Assembly: GCA_030595845.1 (NCBI GenBank)
Contig: JAUVCL010000009.1
Coordinates: 1 to 23,838, forward strand
Direction: 5' to 3'
Source: Campylobacterota bacterium
GTDB lineage: Bacteria > Campylobacterota > Campylobacteria > Campylobacterales > Sulfurovaceae
DNA: 23,838 nt
Shown: positions 6,579 through 14,597 of the stretch, one piece after another
How the letters are laid out: each line of letters starts with the position of its first letter
Position numbering within the stretch: the stretch's first letter is position 1
Made by a program: the position numbers and the translations under genes
Notes under the pieces: generated by a model
The model's database searches: none
Told to the model about the DNA's origin: nothing
What the model saw: only the letters and a program-made list of their open reading frames with translations

Positions 6579-8801
6579 CTACAGATCCTGCTCAATAGTA
6601 CGAGCAAAAGTATTAAAATAAATATCTTTCACAGTATCAAGTGGAAGCTCAACATCATTGACCTGCACTTTATCTCCACCCACATTACCAATATTCTCAA
6701 CATATAATCCTAAACCTACAGCCATATGTACAAGAGCCGTAAGGTTCTCAGACGAAACTTCAAGTAACGCTCTACTTTGTGACTCATCAAAAATATCTTT
6801 ACTCTTATGTACTTCAACAGAAGCAACAATACCCTTGTTTGAAACAGCTGCCATTTTTGAAAGTGCAATGGCAATACCACCGACATTGACATCTTTTGCT
6901 GATTTAAGCAGTCCTTTTTTATTGGCTTCAATAACAAGTTCCCACAAAGCAAGTTCTGATTCATAATCAAATGCCGGTAAAGAACCTGATGTTTCTCCAT
7001 GAAGTGCTTTGACATACAATGAACCACCAAACTCACCTATAGTTCGTCCTATAAGAAGTATTTGTGATCCTTCATCCTGAAATACTGAAGGGAGTACTTT
7101 GTTTTCATCTTCATTCAGTCCTACCATAGCAATAGCTGGTGTAGGGAAAACAGAAACACCATTTGTTTCATTATATAGAGAGACGTTACCAGATACAACG
7201 GGTGTATTAAGCGCTAAACATGCTTCCTTAATACCTTCACAACACTCAGCAAACTGCCACATGACTTCCGGGTTTTCCGGGTTACCAAAGTTGAGACAAT
7301 CTGTAATAGATAGTGGTCTGGCTCCTGACATCGCTACGTTACGTCCAGACTCAACCACTGCAAGCGCAGCACCTTTTCTTGGATCAATGTAACAGAAACG
7401 TGGATTACAGTCAGAACTCATAGAGAGTGCTTTCCCATTCTCTTTGATACGGATACAAGAAGCATCCAAAGAACCTGGTGCTTTTGTTGTATTGGTCTGT
7501 ACCATAGAGTCATACTGGTTATAAACCCATGCTTTATCAGATACTTCAATGTTTGAGAGCAATGATTCATATGCTTTTTGATTCTCTACTGCTTTATAGC
7601 TCTCTACCGTTTTGGCATTGATCTCATCTAAGTACTTAGGTCTTGCTATCGGTCTATCAAGCACTGGTGCTTCTTCACTCACAGGAGCAATAGGCATATC
7701 CGCACATTTTTCACCATGCCACATTAATTCCATACGCGCAGTATCTGTTACTTCACCGATAACAGCCACATCAAGTCCCCATTTTTCAAAGATATCAATG
7801 ATCGCTTGTTCTGAACCTTGTTTAGCACAAATAAGCATACGTTCTTGTGACTCTGAAAGCATAAAGTCATACGGTGTCATACCCTCTTCTCTTGCAGGAA
7901 CTTTGTCAAGGTGCATGATCATCCCTGCACCTGTTTTCCCAGCCATTTCAAATGCAGAAGAAGTAAGTCCTGCTGCACCCATATCCTGAATACCAACAAT
8001 AAGATCTGTTTTGAACAATTCCAGACATGCTTCAAGAAGAAGCTTTTCTGTAAATGGATCACCCACTTGTACTGTTGGACGAAGTGATTTAGACTCTTCA
8101 GTAAATGAATCCGAAGACATGACTGCACCACCAAGACCGTCACGTCCTGTTTTGGAACCCACATACATGACCGGGTTACCAAGTCCAGATGCGACACCAA
8201 GGAAGATCTCATCTGACTTTACAAGACCTAATGAAAAAGCATTTACAAGAATGTTTCCATTGTAAGATTCATCAAAACTCACTTCACCACCAATGGTAGG
8301 TACACCCATACAGTTACCGTAAGAGCCTATACCATCAACCACACCACGTACTAAGTGTCTTTGGTATTTAGCAGTATCTGAGTCACCTTTTACTGTTCCA
8401 AAACGTAAGGCATTGAGGTTGGCTACAGGTCTTGCACCCATAGTAAAGATATCACGGAGTATTCCACCTACACCCGTAGCTGCCCCTTGAAAAGGCTCAA
8501 TGAATGAAGGGTGATTATGACTCTCCATTTTAAACACAGCTGCCATTCCATCACCAATATCAATCACACCGGCATTTTCACCTGGTCCCTGAATGACCCA
8601 TGGGGCAGTCGTAGGAAAACCTCTAAGGTATTTTGTACTGGACTTGTATGAACAGTGTTCTGACCACATCGCAGAAAAAATACCTATCTCAACGATATTG
8701 GGGTGACGACCATCCAAGATACGCAAGATATCTTCATACTCTGGTTTACTAAGCTTATGGTTTTTTAAAACTTCATCTAAATCTTCAACAGGTTGTGACA
8801 T
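6579..8801 (-). CDS. purL: Phosphoribosylformylglycinamidine synthase subunit PurL (small type)
   Basis: Synthetase subunit that converts FGAR to FGAM with ATP and ammonia. At 740 residues it is the short PurL that works with separate PurQ (glutaminase) and PurS; neither gene is in the window. The N-terminus has the family stretch SAMWSEHCSYKSS, with catalytic H49, and SHNHPS (94-99) followed by PFQGAATGVGGI. Two AIR-synthase-like halves follow, the second marked by the PGSLDAS and ALAVVESGRNVAMSGA segments. The ATG at 8801 has AAAGGA about 8 nt upstream. The gene diverges from dut across 221 nt and has REP-like palindromes on both sides. An imperfect operator-like inverted repeat (8822-8844) lies in its leader, hinting at purine control, but no regulator is visible. 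Confidence 0.97.
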   Translation of the reverse strand: MSQPVEDLDEVLKNHKLSKPEYEDILRILDGRHPNIVEIGIFSAMWSEHCSYKSSTKYLRGFPTTAPWVIQGPGENAGVIDIGDGMAAVFKMESHNHPSFIEPFQGAATGVGGILRDIFTMGARPVANLNALRFGTVKGDSDTAKYQRHLVRGVVDGIGSYGNCMGVPTIGGEVSFDESYNGNILVNAFSLGLVKSDEIFLGVASGLGNPVMYVGSKTGRDGLGGAVMSSDSFTEESKSLRPTVQVGDPFTEKLLLEACLELFKTDLIVGIQDMGAAGLTSSAFEMAGKTGAGMIMHLDKVPAREEGMTPYDFMLSESQERMLICAKQGSEQAIIDIFEKWGLDVAVIGEVTDTARMELMWHGEKCADMPIAPVSEEAPVLDRPIARPKYLDEINAKTVESYKAVENQKAYESLLSNIEVSDKAWVYNQYDSMVQTNTTKAPGSLDASCIRIKENGKALSMSSDCNPRFCYIDPRKGAALAVVESGRNVAMSGARPLSITDCLNFGNPENPEVMWQFAECCEGIKEACLALNTPVVSGNVSLYNETNGVSVFPTPAIAMVGLNEDENKVLPSVFQDEGSQILLIGRTIGEFGGSLYVKALHGETSGSLPAFDYESELALWELVIEANKKGLLKSAKDVNVGGIAIALSKMAAVSNKGIVASVEVHKSKDIFDESQSRALLEVSSENLTALVHMAVGLGLYVENIGNVGGDKVQVNDVELPLDTVKDIYFNTFARTIEQDL

Positions 8802-8821
8802 TTGTCTGTCCTTTAAGGGGT

Positions 8822-8844
8822 GTAAAATAAGGAGTATATTTTAC
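8822..8844. promoter_or_regulatory. Inverted repeat in purL leader, possible operator
   Basis: GTAAAAT (8822-8828) is a perfect inverted repeat of ATTTTAC (8838-8844), separated by 9 nt, 21 nt upstream of the purL ATG and just before its AAAGGA ribosome site. On the minus strand a -10-like TATACT sits in the spacer. It may be an operator for a purine regulator or a small leader hairpin. The evidence is only symmetry and position. Confidence 0.3.
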
Positions 8845-8893
8845 TTAAAAAGTACTAATAAAGTGATGAAAAGGTAGAATAATACATCTGTAT

Positions 8894-8923
8894 CTCGTTC
8901 CCATCGTCCCGATGGGAATGCAT
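8894..8923 (-). repeat. REP-like palindrome, copy 2 (inverted)
   Basis: Same 30-bp family as 6535-6564 but in the opposite orientation, from CTCG to ATGCAT. Its arms TTCCCATCG and CGATGGGAA pair perfectly (9 bp) around a TCC loop, while the outer flanks match the other copies. The change at the stem tip keeps or improves the pairing, as expected if the hairpin is what is selected. It forms an inverted pair with copy 3. Confidence 0.85.
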
Positions 8924-8971
8924 ACTTAACTTTAATAAAAAACAAACTTCCTTTACGCAATAATATCGCAT

Positions 8972-9001
8972 ATGCATTCCCACGCAGAGCATGGGAACGA
9001 A
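8972..9001 (+). repeat. REP-like palindrome, copy 3
   Basis: Identical to copy 1 over 29 of 30 positions (final A instead of G). It ends 21 nt before the dut ATG, so it is probably in the dut leader. With copy 2 it makes an inverted doublet (8894-9001) with a 48-bp AT-rich spacer, the layout of a REPIN. No REP-associated transposase is in the window. Confidence 0.85.
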
Positions 9002-9022
9002 GGCAAGTACTTAAGGAAATAA

Positions 9023-9703
9023 ATGGACAAAATACTACAAATGCTGGAATTACAACAAGAACTCAATGATGCAACAAACGGTCTTGGTTGGGAAGATGGC
9101 ATGACTAAAAACGGCAAACCCATTGACTGGAAACGTTGTACTTACCTCGAATGTGCAGAACTTATAGAAAGCTATCCCTGGAAACACTGGAAAAACATAG
9201 ATGCCAAACCAGACTATGCAAATATCAAAATAGAAGCCGTTGATATTTGGCACTTTATTATGTCTCAAGGACTTCAAGATTATAAAAGAGGAAATCTCGG
9301 AAGCATTGACACACTGGCCAGAAATATTAATGATCTTGCAAATTTCTCGACATTTTCTGGAGAAATCAAAGAGAATTTCAAAGATTATTATGAACAGATA
9401 AAAGTTGCAGAAATATTAATGAAAACACTTTTTTGTGAAGGATCCACAGAAAAATTGATGGAAGCATTTATAGATGTAGCTGTACAGTCAGGACTTAATC
9501 TTGATACACTCTATCAACTTTATGTAGGTAAAAATATCTTAAATAAATTTAGACAGGAACATGGATATAAAGAGGGAAGCTACATCAAAATGTGGAATGG
9601 TGAGGAAGATAATGTCACCATGCAAAGTATACTTGAAGCCAATGAAGATATAAGTCCCCAAACACTTTATGAAGCATTGGAAAAAGCTTACCCTGTAAGC
9701 TAA
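9023..9703 (+). CDS. dut: Dimeric dUTPase (all-alpha NTP pyrophosphatase type)
   Basis: Hydrolyses dUTP to dUMP and pyrophosphate, keeping uracil out of DNA and supplying dUMP for thymidylate synthesis. The 226-residue protein is all-helical in character and matches the Campylobacter-type dimeric dUTPase, not the trimeric beta-sheet Dut. The metal-binding residues are visible as E43-x-x-E46 in YLECAELIES and E71-x-x-D74 in KIEAVDIWHF, preceded by the QQELND helix near 11-16 and the W-K-R/S-Y-P-W-K-H-W segment of the substrate pocket. The ATG at 9023 has AAGGA 5 nt upstream. It is a single-gene plus-strand unit, divergent from purL and convergent with the lipoprotein gene. Confidence 0.9.
   Translation: MDKILQMLELQQELNDATNGLGWEDGMTKNGKPIDWKRCTYLECAELIESYPWKHWKNIDAKPDYANIKIEAVDIWHFIMSQGLQDYKRGNLGSIDTLARNINDLANFSTFSGEIKENFKDYYEQIKVAEILMKTLFCEGSTEKLMEAFIDVAVQSGLNLDTLYQLYVGKNILNKFRQEHGYKEGSYIKMWNGEEDNVTMQSILEANEDISPQTLYEALEKAYPVS
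9685..9701 (-). terminator. Intrinsic terminator for the minus-strand operon, inside the dut 3' end
   Basis: AGCTTAC (9685-9691) and GTAAGCT (9695-9701) form a perfect 7-bp stem around a 3-nt loop, covering the last codons and first stop base of dut. Read on the minus strand, the stem is followed directly by TTTT, 33 nt past the lipoprotein stop at 9734, a compact intrinsic terminator. On the plus strand AAAA follows and the T-rich stretch comes 14 nt later, so function there is less clear. Confidence 0.5.
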
Positions 9704-9733
9704 AATCTAACTACTTTCTTTTTTAGGGAATCT

Positions 9734-10360
9734 TTAGTCGATCATCCTGGTCAGATCTTTTTCTAAGATCTGACTTCCACGTACGGTCACTCTTCTTGCT
9801 ATACGGATACTTTTATCATTACCATAACCGCACTCTTCTCCACATTTAACCGTACCTATAAGATAATAACTACCAGACGGCACACCGTAAAATGCAAATT
9901 TACCATTGGCATCTGCAGCGGTGAATTTCAGATAATTAAAGAGTCTGGAATCTGCCTTTGTCATCTTATATCCACCCAGGTAACTCTCTTCATACCATTG
10001 TTTAGAGTATGAAGTATATGGGTTCAGATATAGTCTTGTGCTCGCACCGGGAATATGTTTATCATAAGCATCCTTTAGGTAAATGCTACCTTTTACTGTA
10101 CCCTTACCTGTTCTTGCCAAACGATAATATTCTGAAGAAGGAAAAGCAATACGCTCCATTTTATTCTCTTCACCATCTTCTGTCATCATCATTTCTGACT
10201 CTGTAAGGTTTTCATCAAGATCAGACATATCTATATCATCTTCATTGGTTTTTTCAGCCCAACCTTGACCTTTATTTGGTGAAACGTCCGGTTGAACACA
10301 GCCTGTCAATACAGACAGTGTGAGCAAAGTAATGAACAACAAAACAGTTTTTTTAAACAT
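9734..10360 (-). CDS. Predicted lipoprotein with carboxypeptidase-regulatory-like beta-domain
   Basis: A 208-residue envelope lipoprotein of unknown role. The start chosen is the ATG at 10360, which has AAGGGA 5 nt upstream and yields a clean signal peptide; an ATG 12 codons earlier lacks this. The signal is MFKK, a hydrophobic core, then the lipobox LTGC with lipidated C21. An acidic, disordered stretch (about 36-66) follows, then a C-terminal beta-rich domain (about 86-208) with KGSIYL, GASTRLYLNP and DANGKFAFYGVPSGSYYL. This is the usual pattern of carboxypeptidase-regulatory-like/prealbumin-fold modules that bind or present at the cell surface. Two cysteines (KCGEECG) sit in the domain. 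It is the last gene of the minus-strand rpmH-to-mnmE run, 51 nt after the Sel1-like gene. The family call is moderate; function is unknown. Confidence 0.8.
   Translation of the reverse strand: MFKKTVLLFITLLTLSVLTGCVQPDVSPNKGQGWAEKTNEDDIDMSDLDENLTESEMMMTEDGEENKMERIAFPSSEYYRLARTGKGTVKGSIYLKDAYDKHIPGASTRLYLNPYTSYSKQWYEESYLGGYKMTKADSRLFNYLKFTAADANGKFAFYGVPSGSYYLIGTVKCGEECGYGNDKSIRIARRVTVRGSQILEKDLTRMID
9750..9774. other. Perfect 10-bp hairpin in the 3' coding end of the lipoprotein gene
   Basis: GTCAGATCTT (9750-9759) is exactly complementary to AAGATCTGAC (9765-9774) around a 5-nt loop, 16 nt inside the lipoprotein stop. Being in coding sequence, it could simply reflect the encoded residues, but it could also protect the operon's mRNA 3' end, or block readthrough from dut. 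No T-tract follows on either strand. Confidence 0.5.
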
Positions 10361-10411
10361 TTTTATCCCTTGATAAGTAATTTTGACAGTATACACTATA
10401 GTTAATTAGTC

Positions 10412-10699
10412 TTACTTCTTTTTTATGATGCTTTCTAAAAATTCTTTGGCATTGGCATCCCCTGAAAAAGCAGCCTTTTGAGACCAAAAAGCAGCTTTTT
10501 GAGAAGATTTTTTAACCATATCACCTTTATGATAACGTTTTGAAAGATGCTTTTGAGCCTCAACTTCACCCTCTTTAGCAAATCGATGTAAATGTTTTAC
10601 ATTACGCTTTTCACCTTTATAATACTTGATTGTATTTCTGATAAACCATAGTGTAAATAGTAATAATACCAATAGGATATAGAGTTCCATGTTTTCCAT
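10412..10699 (-). CDS. Small membrane-anchored Sel1-like repeat protein
   Basis: A 95-residue protein with one N-terminal membrane segment (about 5-22, LYILLVLLLFTLWFI) followed by a basic stretch. The soluble tail resembles one and a half Sel1 repeats: A-KEGEVEAQKHLSKRYHKGD, then KKSSQKAAFWSQKAAFSGDANAKEFL. These show the characteristic G-x-x-x-AQ and A-x-W-x-x-KAA-x-x-G spacing, so it is likely a protein-interaction module facing the cytoplasm. I chose the ATG at 10699 because GAGGTG lies 6 nt upstream; a GTG at 10708 overlaps that ribosome site. It begins 27 nt after the mnmE stop and precedes the lipoprotein gene, so it is probably co-transcribed with both. Specific function is unknown. 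Confidence 0.75.
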   Translation of the reverse strand: MENMELYILLVLLLFTLWFIRNTIKYYKGEKRNVKHLHRFAKEGEVEAQKHLSKRYHKGDMVKKSSQKAAFWSQKAAFSGDANAKEFLESIIKKK

Positions 10700-10726
10700 A
10701 ATTTTCACCTCACCAAAATCTTCATT

Positions 10727-12067
10727 TTATTTCCCCAAACAAAATTCACCGAACATTTTGTCCAGTATCTCTTCACTATCATACGGTTTGGAGATAGATG
10801 AGATAAACTTCACGGCCTCTTGTAAATGATAAGAAAAAAATTCCAATTCACCGTTTAAAAGCGGCTCTCTTGCTTCTAATATTGATTGTTTTGCCTGAGT
10901 GACTGCTTCGATCTGACGTGCTGAGATCAACATAAGCTCTTCTCCTTCACCAATACTATCAAAAAGATTCTCCAGCTTTTCTGTTAATCTTACAAAAGAT
11001 TTTTTAGCACTTACTTCCAACACTTCATAAGCGTCTAGTTTACTGATATCAAATCTTTTATCAAGGTCAGATTTATTAACTGCAATGATAATATGTTTAT
11101 CTTCTAAGTTATCAACAATAGAAAGTATTTTTGTATCTTCCTCGTCAAATGTACGTGAGCTGTCAAACAAAGCAATAATGACATCAGCATCTTCTACTGA
11201 ATCCAATGTACGTTCAATACCGATTTTCTCTATGGTATCTTCCGACTCACGGATCCCTGCTGTATCTACCAGGCGAATAATATGTGAACCGATACGCACC
11301 TGCTCTTCTATGGTATCTCTGGTTGTCCCTGCAATGTCAGAGACGATTGCTCTGTCATAACTTAGTAAGGCATTAAGTAAGGAACTTTTACCTACATTGG
11401 GTTTCCCGATGATGGCCACTTTAAAGCCTTCAATAAGTCCCCTACGTCTGTGACTTGCTTCAACAATGTCTTCGATCTGTGAAGAGAGTCCTTCCAACTG
11501 TGTCGTAATACTCTCCATTATATCATCAGGAATATCTTCTTCTGCATAGTCTATCATCACTTCAGAATAGGATAAAGACTTCAACAGCGCATTCCTGCTC
11601 TCATCTACAAAGTGTTTTAATTCACCTTTCATCTGCTTAGCCAAAATTTTCGCAGCATCCACCGATTTGGCTTCTATGAGTTTAGAAATAGCTTCTGCTT
11701 CTGTCAGATCAATTTTACCATTAAGAAAAGCACGTTTTGAGAACTCACCAGGCTGAGCTAGGCTTACACCATAAGAGGTAATGGTATCAAGTATCTCCTG
11801 TGCAACGATCATACCTCCGTGACACTGAAACTCTACGATCGCTTCACCTGTAAAACTATGTGGCGCTGCAAAATAGATCATAATGGCATGATCAATCAGA
11901 TCATTGTTACTATTAAAAAGAGAAGTTAAATGAGCGTGTCGGGGAGTAATATTTTCTAAATGAGAGATTTTATGTGCTATATCAAGCGCAGCATCACCAC
12001 TGACTCTTATAATAGAGATAGAGGCAACACCATGTGCAGTAGCAATAGCGGCGATTGAGTTATGCAT
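10727..12067 (-). CDS. mnmE: tRNA modification GTPase MnmE
   Basis: With MnmG, installs the (carboxymethyl)aminomethyl group at uridine 34 of certain tRNAs. It is 446 residues, the normal length. The N-terminal folate-binding domain (1-115) contains AAPHSFTGEAIVEFQCHGG. A helical domain surrounds the G domain, in which the motifs are intact: P-loop GKPNVGKSS (221-229), GTTRDT (247-252), DTAG (268-271) and NKSD (331-334). The C-terminal motif FCLGK, with C443, matches the family's CIGK. The start ATG lies 8 nt inside the end of jag, so translation is likely coupled. mnmE at the end of the rpmH-rnpA-yidC-jag block is the conserved bacterial order. Confidence 0.97.
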   Translation of the reverse strand: MHNSIAAIATAHGVASISIIRVSGDAALDIAHKISHLENITPRHAHLTSLFNSNNDLIDHAIMIYFAAPHSFTGEAIVEFQCHGGMIVAQEILDTITSYGVSLAQPGEFSKRAFLNGKIDLTEAEAISKLIEAKSVDAAKILAKQMKGELKHFVDESRNALLKSLSYSEVMIDYAEEDIPDDIMESITTQLEGLSSQIEDIVEASHRRRGLIEGFKVAIIGKPNVGKSSLLNALLSYDRAIVSDIAGTTRDTIEEQVRIGSHIIRLVDTAGIRESEDTIEKIGIERTLDSVEDADVIIALFDSSRTFDEEDTKILSIVDNLEDKHIIIAVNKSDLDKRFDISKLDAYEVLEVSAKKSFVRLTEKLENLFDSIGEGEELMLISARQIEAVTQAKQSILEAREPLLNGELEFFSYHLQEAVKFISSISKPYDSEEILDKMFGEFCLGK

Positions 12068-12938
12068 TATTCTTAGTGTTATTAAATTCGTTGATCACAA
12101 CAAATTTTTTACCTTCTCTGGCTGTTTTAACTGCCACATATTTATCTGGAAATCTTTCACGCAGCTGTTCTAGTGCAATTTGGACCAAAATACCATCAAG
12201 GAAACGGGTTTTACCTTTTCCCTGTTTTTCAACATTTTCGATCACTGGCTGAATATACTTACGTATCATCGCTTGCTGTGTGGTTAAAAATTCTGCAATT
12301 TCAAGTTTAATGAAAAGTTCATATTTTGTATGTAACCAGTTAAAGAGCATATAAGAGAGTGCGTTATAGCGATACCCCTCTTTCCCTATGAGCAGTGCTG
12401 CATCATCACCATCGATAAAGATAAGCGCTGTGTTGTCTCTTACATCCACTTCAACCACATCGATCGCGAAACAGGAGTGTGAAAGAAATTCTTTAAGCTG
12501 ATCTTCTATCATCATCGCCAATTCATCATAAACGATCGTTTCATCTTCTACTACATCTTCATTTTCATCTATAGTTGAATCTGGTTCAAAAAAACTGTCT
12601 AAGACAGCATCTTTTAGCACTTCAGGTTCAACAATAGCAGTTTCTTCTCTGACGGCTTCTTCTTTAACTGTTTCCAAGATCGCAGAAGCCACTCTCTCTT
12701 CTTCACTTGGTTCTGAAATGATCTCTTCATTTTTCTCTTCGATTTTCGAAGATGCAGTTTTCTGTAATGAAATACTTTTACGTACAGCAATAATAATGGC
12801 AGTTTTTTTAAAAAGTCCCAAAAGACCTTTTGAGGGGTGTTGCACAACTTCACATTGAATTTCAGAAATAGAACATTCTAACATTTGTGAAGCATTTGCA
12901 TATGCTTCTTCAAGTGTCGGTGCTTCAACCTTTTTCAT
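12060..12938 (-). CDS. jag: Jag/KhpB-family RNA-binding protein
   Basis: RNA-binding protein encoded, as in most bacteria, between yidC and mnmE. The 292 residues start with a Jag_N domain (about 1-53, with the basic KGLLGLFKK loop at 37-45). A long acidic, probably disordered linker (about 60-140) follows. Then comes a KH-like domain (about 145-215) carrying the GxxG loop GKEG (185-188), and a C-terminal segment (about 220-285) in the position of the R3H domain. No clear R-x-x-x-H signature is visible there, so the R3H is degenerate or divergent. The ATG at 12938 has AAGGA 7 nt upstream, 3 nt after the yidC stop; its 3' end overlaps mnmE by 8 nt. Family known to bind RNA and affect cell-wall growth in Firmicutes; its role here is inferred. 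Confidence 0.9.
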   Translation of the reverse strand: MKKVEAPTLEEAYANASQMLECSISEIQCEVVQHPSKGLLGLFKKTAIIIAVRKSISLQKTASSKIEEKNEEIISEPSEEERVASAILETVKEEAVREETAIVEPEVLKDAVLDSFFEPDSTIDENEDVVEDETIVYDELAMMIEDQLKEFLSHSCFAIDVVEVDVRDNTALIFIDGDDAALLIGKEGYRYNALSYMLFNWLHTKYELFIKLEIAEFLTTQQAMIRKYIQPVIENVEKQGKGKTRFLDGILVQIALEQLRERFPDKYVAVKTAREGKKFVVINEFNNTKNNA

Positions 12939-12941
12939 AGG

Positions 12942-14555
12942 CTAGTCCTTCGTTTTTTTATGCGCTGCAATAGCCGCATCTTTCTGTTTAGCGTACATAT
13001 GGTTAATAAAGTACTGTTGAGCAATCGTAAACAAGTTATTCACCAACCAGTAGAGTACAAGACCTGATGGGAAATAAACAAAGAATATTGTCATGATCGC
13101 AGGGAACCATTTAAAGATCTTCTCTTGTAAAGGATCAGTGAAGTTACTTGGTGTGATCTTTTGTTGGAACCACATAGATGCACCCATCAAAACAGGAAGT
13201 ACAAAATACGGATCCATCATAGCCAGATCTTCTATCCATAAGATCCATGGAGCACCTTGAAGCTCAACGGCATTTAAAAGTACACGATAAAGTGCAAAAA
13301 ATACAGGAATTTGAAGCAATAACGGCAAACATCCACCCATAGGGTTTGCACCGTGTTTTTTGTACATTTCCATCATCTGTGCATTCATTTTTGCAGGATC
13401 ACCCTTGTACTTCTCTTTGATCTCTTTCATCTTCGGTGCCAAGTCTTTAAGCTTTTGCATCGACATCATACCTTTGTATGAAAGAGGGAATAAAATAAGT
13501 TTAACCAATAGCGTAAAGAGGATGATCGCCCAACCCCAGTTACCTATATAATCATGGATCCAGATAAGTACTTTGAAAAACGGTTTTGAAAGAAATGAGA
13601 ACCAACCGAATTCAATAGCATCTGTAAGCTCCGGGTTGATGGCTCTTAATGTTTTCTCTTCTTTGGGTCCAATATAGGCACCAAAAGTCATATCTTCTGT
13701 TCCTTGTACAAAGATTAGAGGGTCATCGTTCTTTTCCTTCAGGATAGAAACGTTTAAGCCCTTCTCAAAGTTATAAAACATTGAAGCGACATATCGGTCA
13801 AAAGAAGAAGCGATCTTTGCATTTGGAAACTTCTCATATCCCTCAGCATCACCATCTTCAATGGTATTGATAATATCGTCACCACCTTTTACCAATGCAC
13901 CTCTCACAAGCATATACATAGACTGATCAGCCACAGGTCTGTGCCCGGGAGTGATGAAGTATGGAGAAGCTGAAGAAGTAGTAATATGTACACTGTACTC
14001 ACCCGTAGGCTTAAAAGTAATTTTCTTAGTCAATGTTACAGAAGAAAGTGTTTGGGTAAGCGTAAGCGTTTTTGCGCTGTTACCTAAGTCTACAATACTG
14101 TTTCCCTCATAGGTATAAGGTGTTTTAAATGCTTCTTCATTCAGTTTTACATCAGAGAATCTTACTTCCAATGGCTTTACTTCATTTACATCCAATATCT
14201 TTAAATTATTGCCCTCATCATCATGATACTTTGCTTCCAATAACTCCATTTGAGCTATACGGCCAAATTCATCAATACTCATAAGATAGTGATCAGCTTT
14301 TATTTTAACCAACGTTGGTGATGCACTTTGTACCGGTGCAGCTGAACTTGTATTACTTGCAACACTTGGTGTGGCCATATTTGTATTTGATACTGTATCC
14401 ACAGTAGGTGTTTGATGCGTAGTAGTAGCAGTAGTAGTTTGTGTTATTTCTTGCGTAGGCTTAACAGGCGGAAAGAAGTAGCTATATCCTATAAATACAA
14501 AGAATGAAAGTGCCAGTGCCAGAAGAAGTCGTTTATTTAGATCTTGTTGTTCCAA
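12942..14555 (-). CDS. yidC: Membrane protein insertase YidC
   Basis: Inserts and folds inner-membrane proteins, alone or with SecYEG. It is 537 residues, the long Gram-negative form. An N-terminal membrane segment (about 8-27) is followed by a Thr/Ser/Pro-rich linker (about 34-80), a periplasmic beta-domain (about 80-310), and then the conserved insertase core. The core has WAIILFTLLVKLILFPLSYKGMMSMQKLK, the cytoplasmic helical hairpin LAPKMKEIKEKYKG, NPMGGCLPLLLQIPVFFALYRVL, and a final FPSGLVLYWLVNNLFTIAQQ, giving a basic tail. The start is a TTG at 14555 with AAAAGG 8 nt upstream. The usual small gene yidD is absent from the 42 nt between rnpA and yidC. Confidence 0.96.
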   Translation of the reverse strand: MEQQDLNKRLLLALALSFFVFIGYSYFFPPVKPTQEITQTTTATTTHQTPTVDTVSNTNMATPSVASNTSSAAPVQSASPTLVKIKADHYLMSIDEFGRIAQMELLEAKYHDDEGNNLKILDVNEVKPLEVRFSDVKLNEEAFKTPYTYEGNSIVDLGNSAKTLTLTQTLSSVTLTKKITFKPTGEYSVHITTSSASPYFITPGHRPVADQSMYMLVRGALVKGGDDIINTIEDGDAEGYEKFPNAKIASSFDRYVASMFYNFEKGLNVSILKEKNDDPLIFVQGTEDMTFGAYIGPKEEKTLRAINPELTDAIEFGWFSFLSKPFFKVLIWIHDYIGNWGWAIILFTLLVKLILFPLSYKGMMSMQKLKDLAPKMKEIKEKYKGDPAKMNAQMMEMYKKHGANPMGGCLPLLLQIPVFFALYRVLLNAVELQGAPWILWIEDLAMMDPYFVLPVLMGASMWFQQKITPSNFTDPLQEKIFKWFPAIMTIFFVYFPSGLVLYWLVNNLFTIAQQYFINHMYAKQKDAAIAAHKKTKD

Positions 14556-14597
14556 AGTTATACCTTTTGTAATATATCGTTGATAGTATAGTGTATT

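Noticed and set aside
6716..7036. 106-codon minus-strand frame within purL
   Set aside because: Out-of-frame shadow of purL with leucine-rich low-complexity translation and no start signals.
6535..9001. The three 30-bp palindromes as a CRISPR array
   Set aside because: Copies are 2.3 kb apart or inverted, with no regular spacers and no cas genes; REP-like elements explain them better.
10361..10396. Upstream ATG (10396) as the lipoprotein start
   Set aside because: It has no ribosome site and would place 12 polar residues before the signal peptide; the ATG at 10360 has AAGGGA and a clean lipobox signal.
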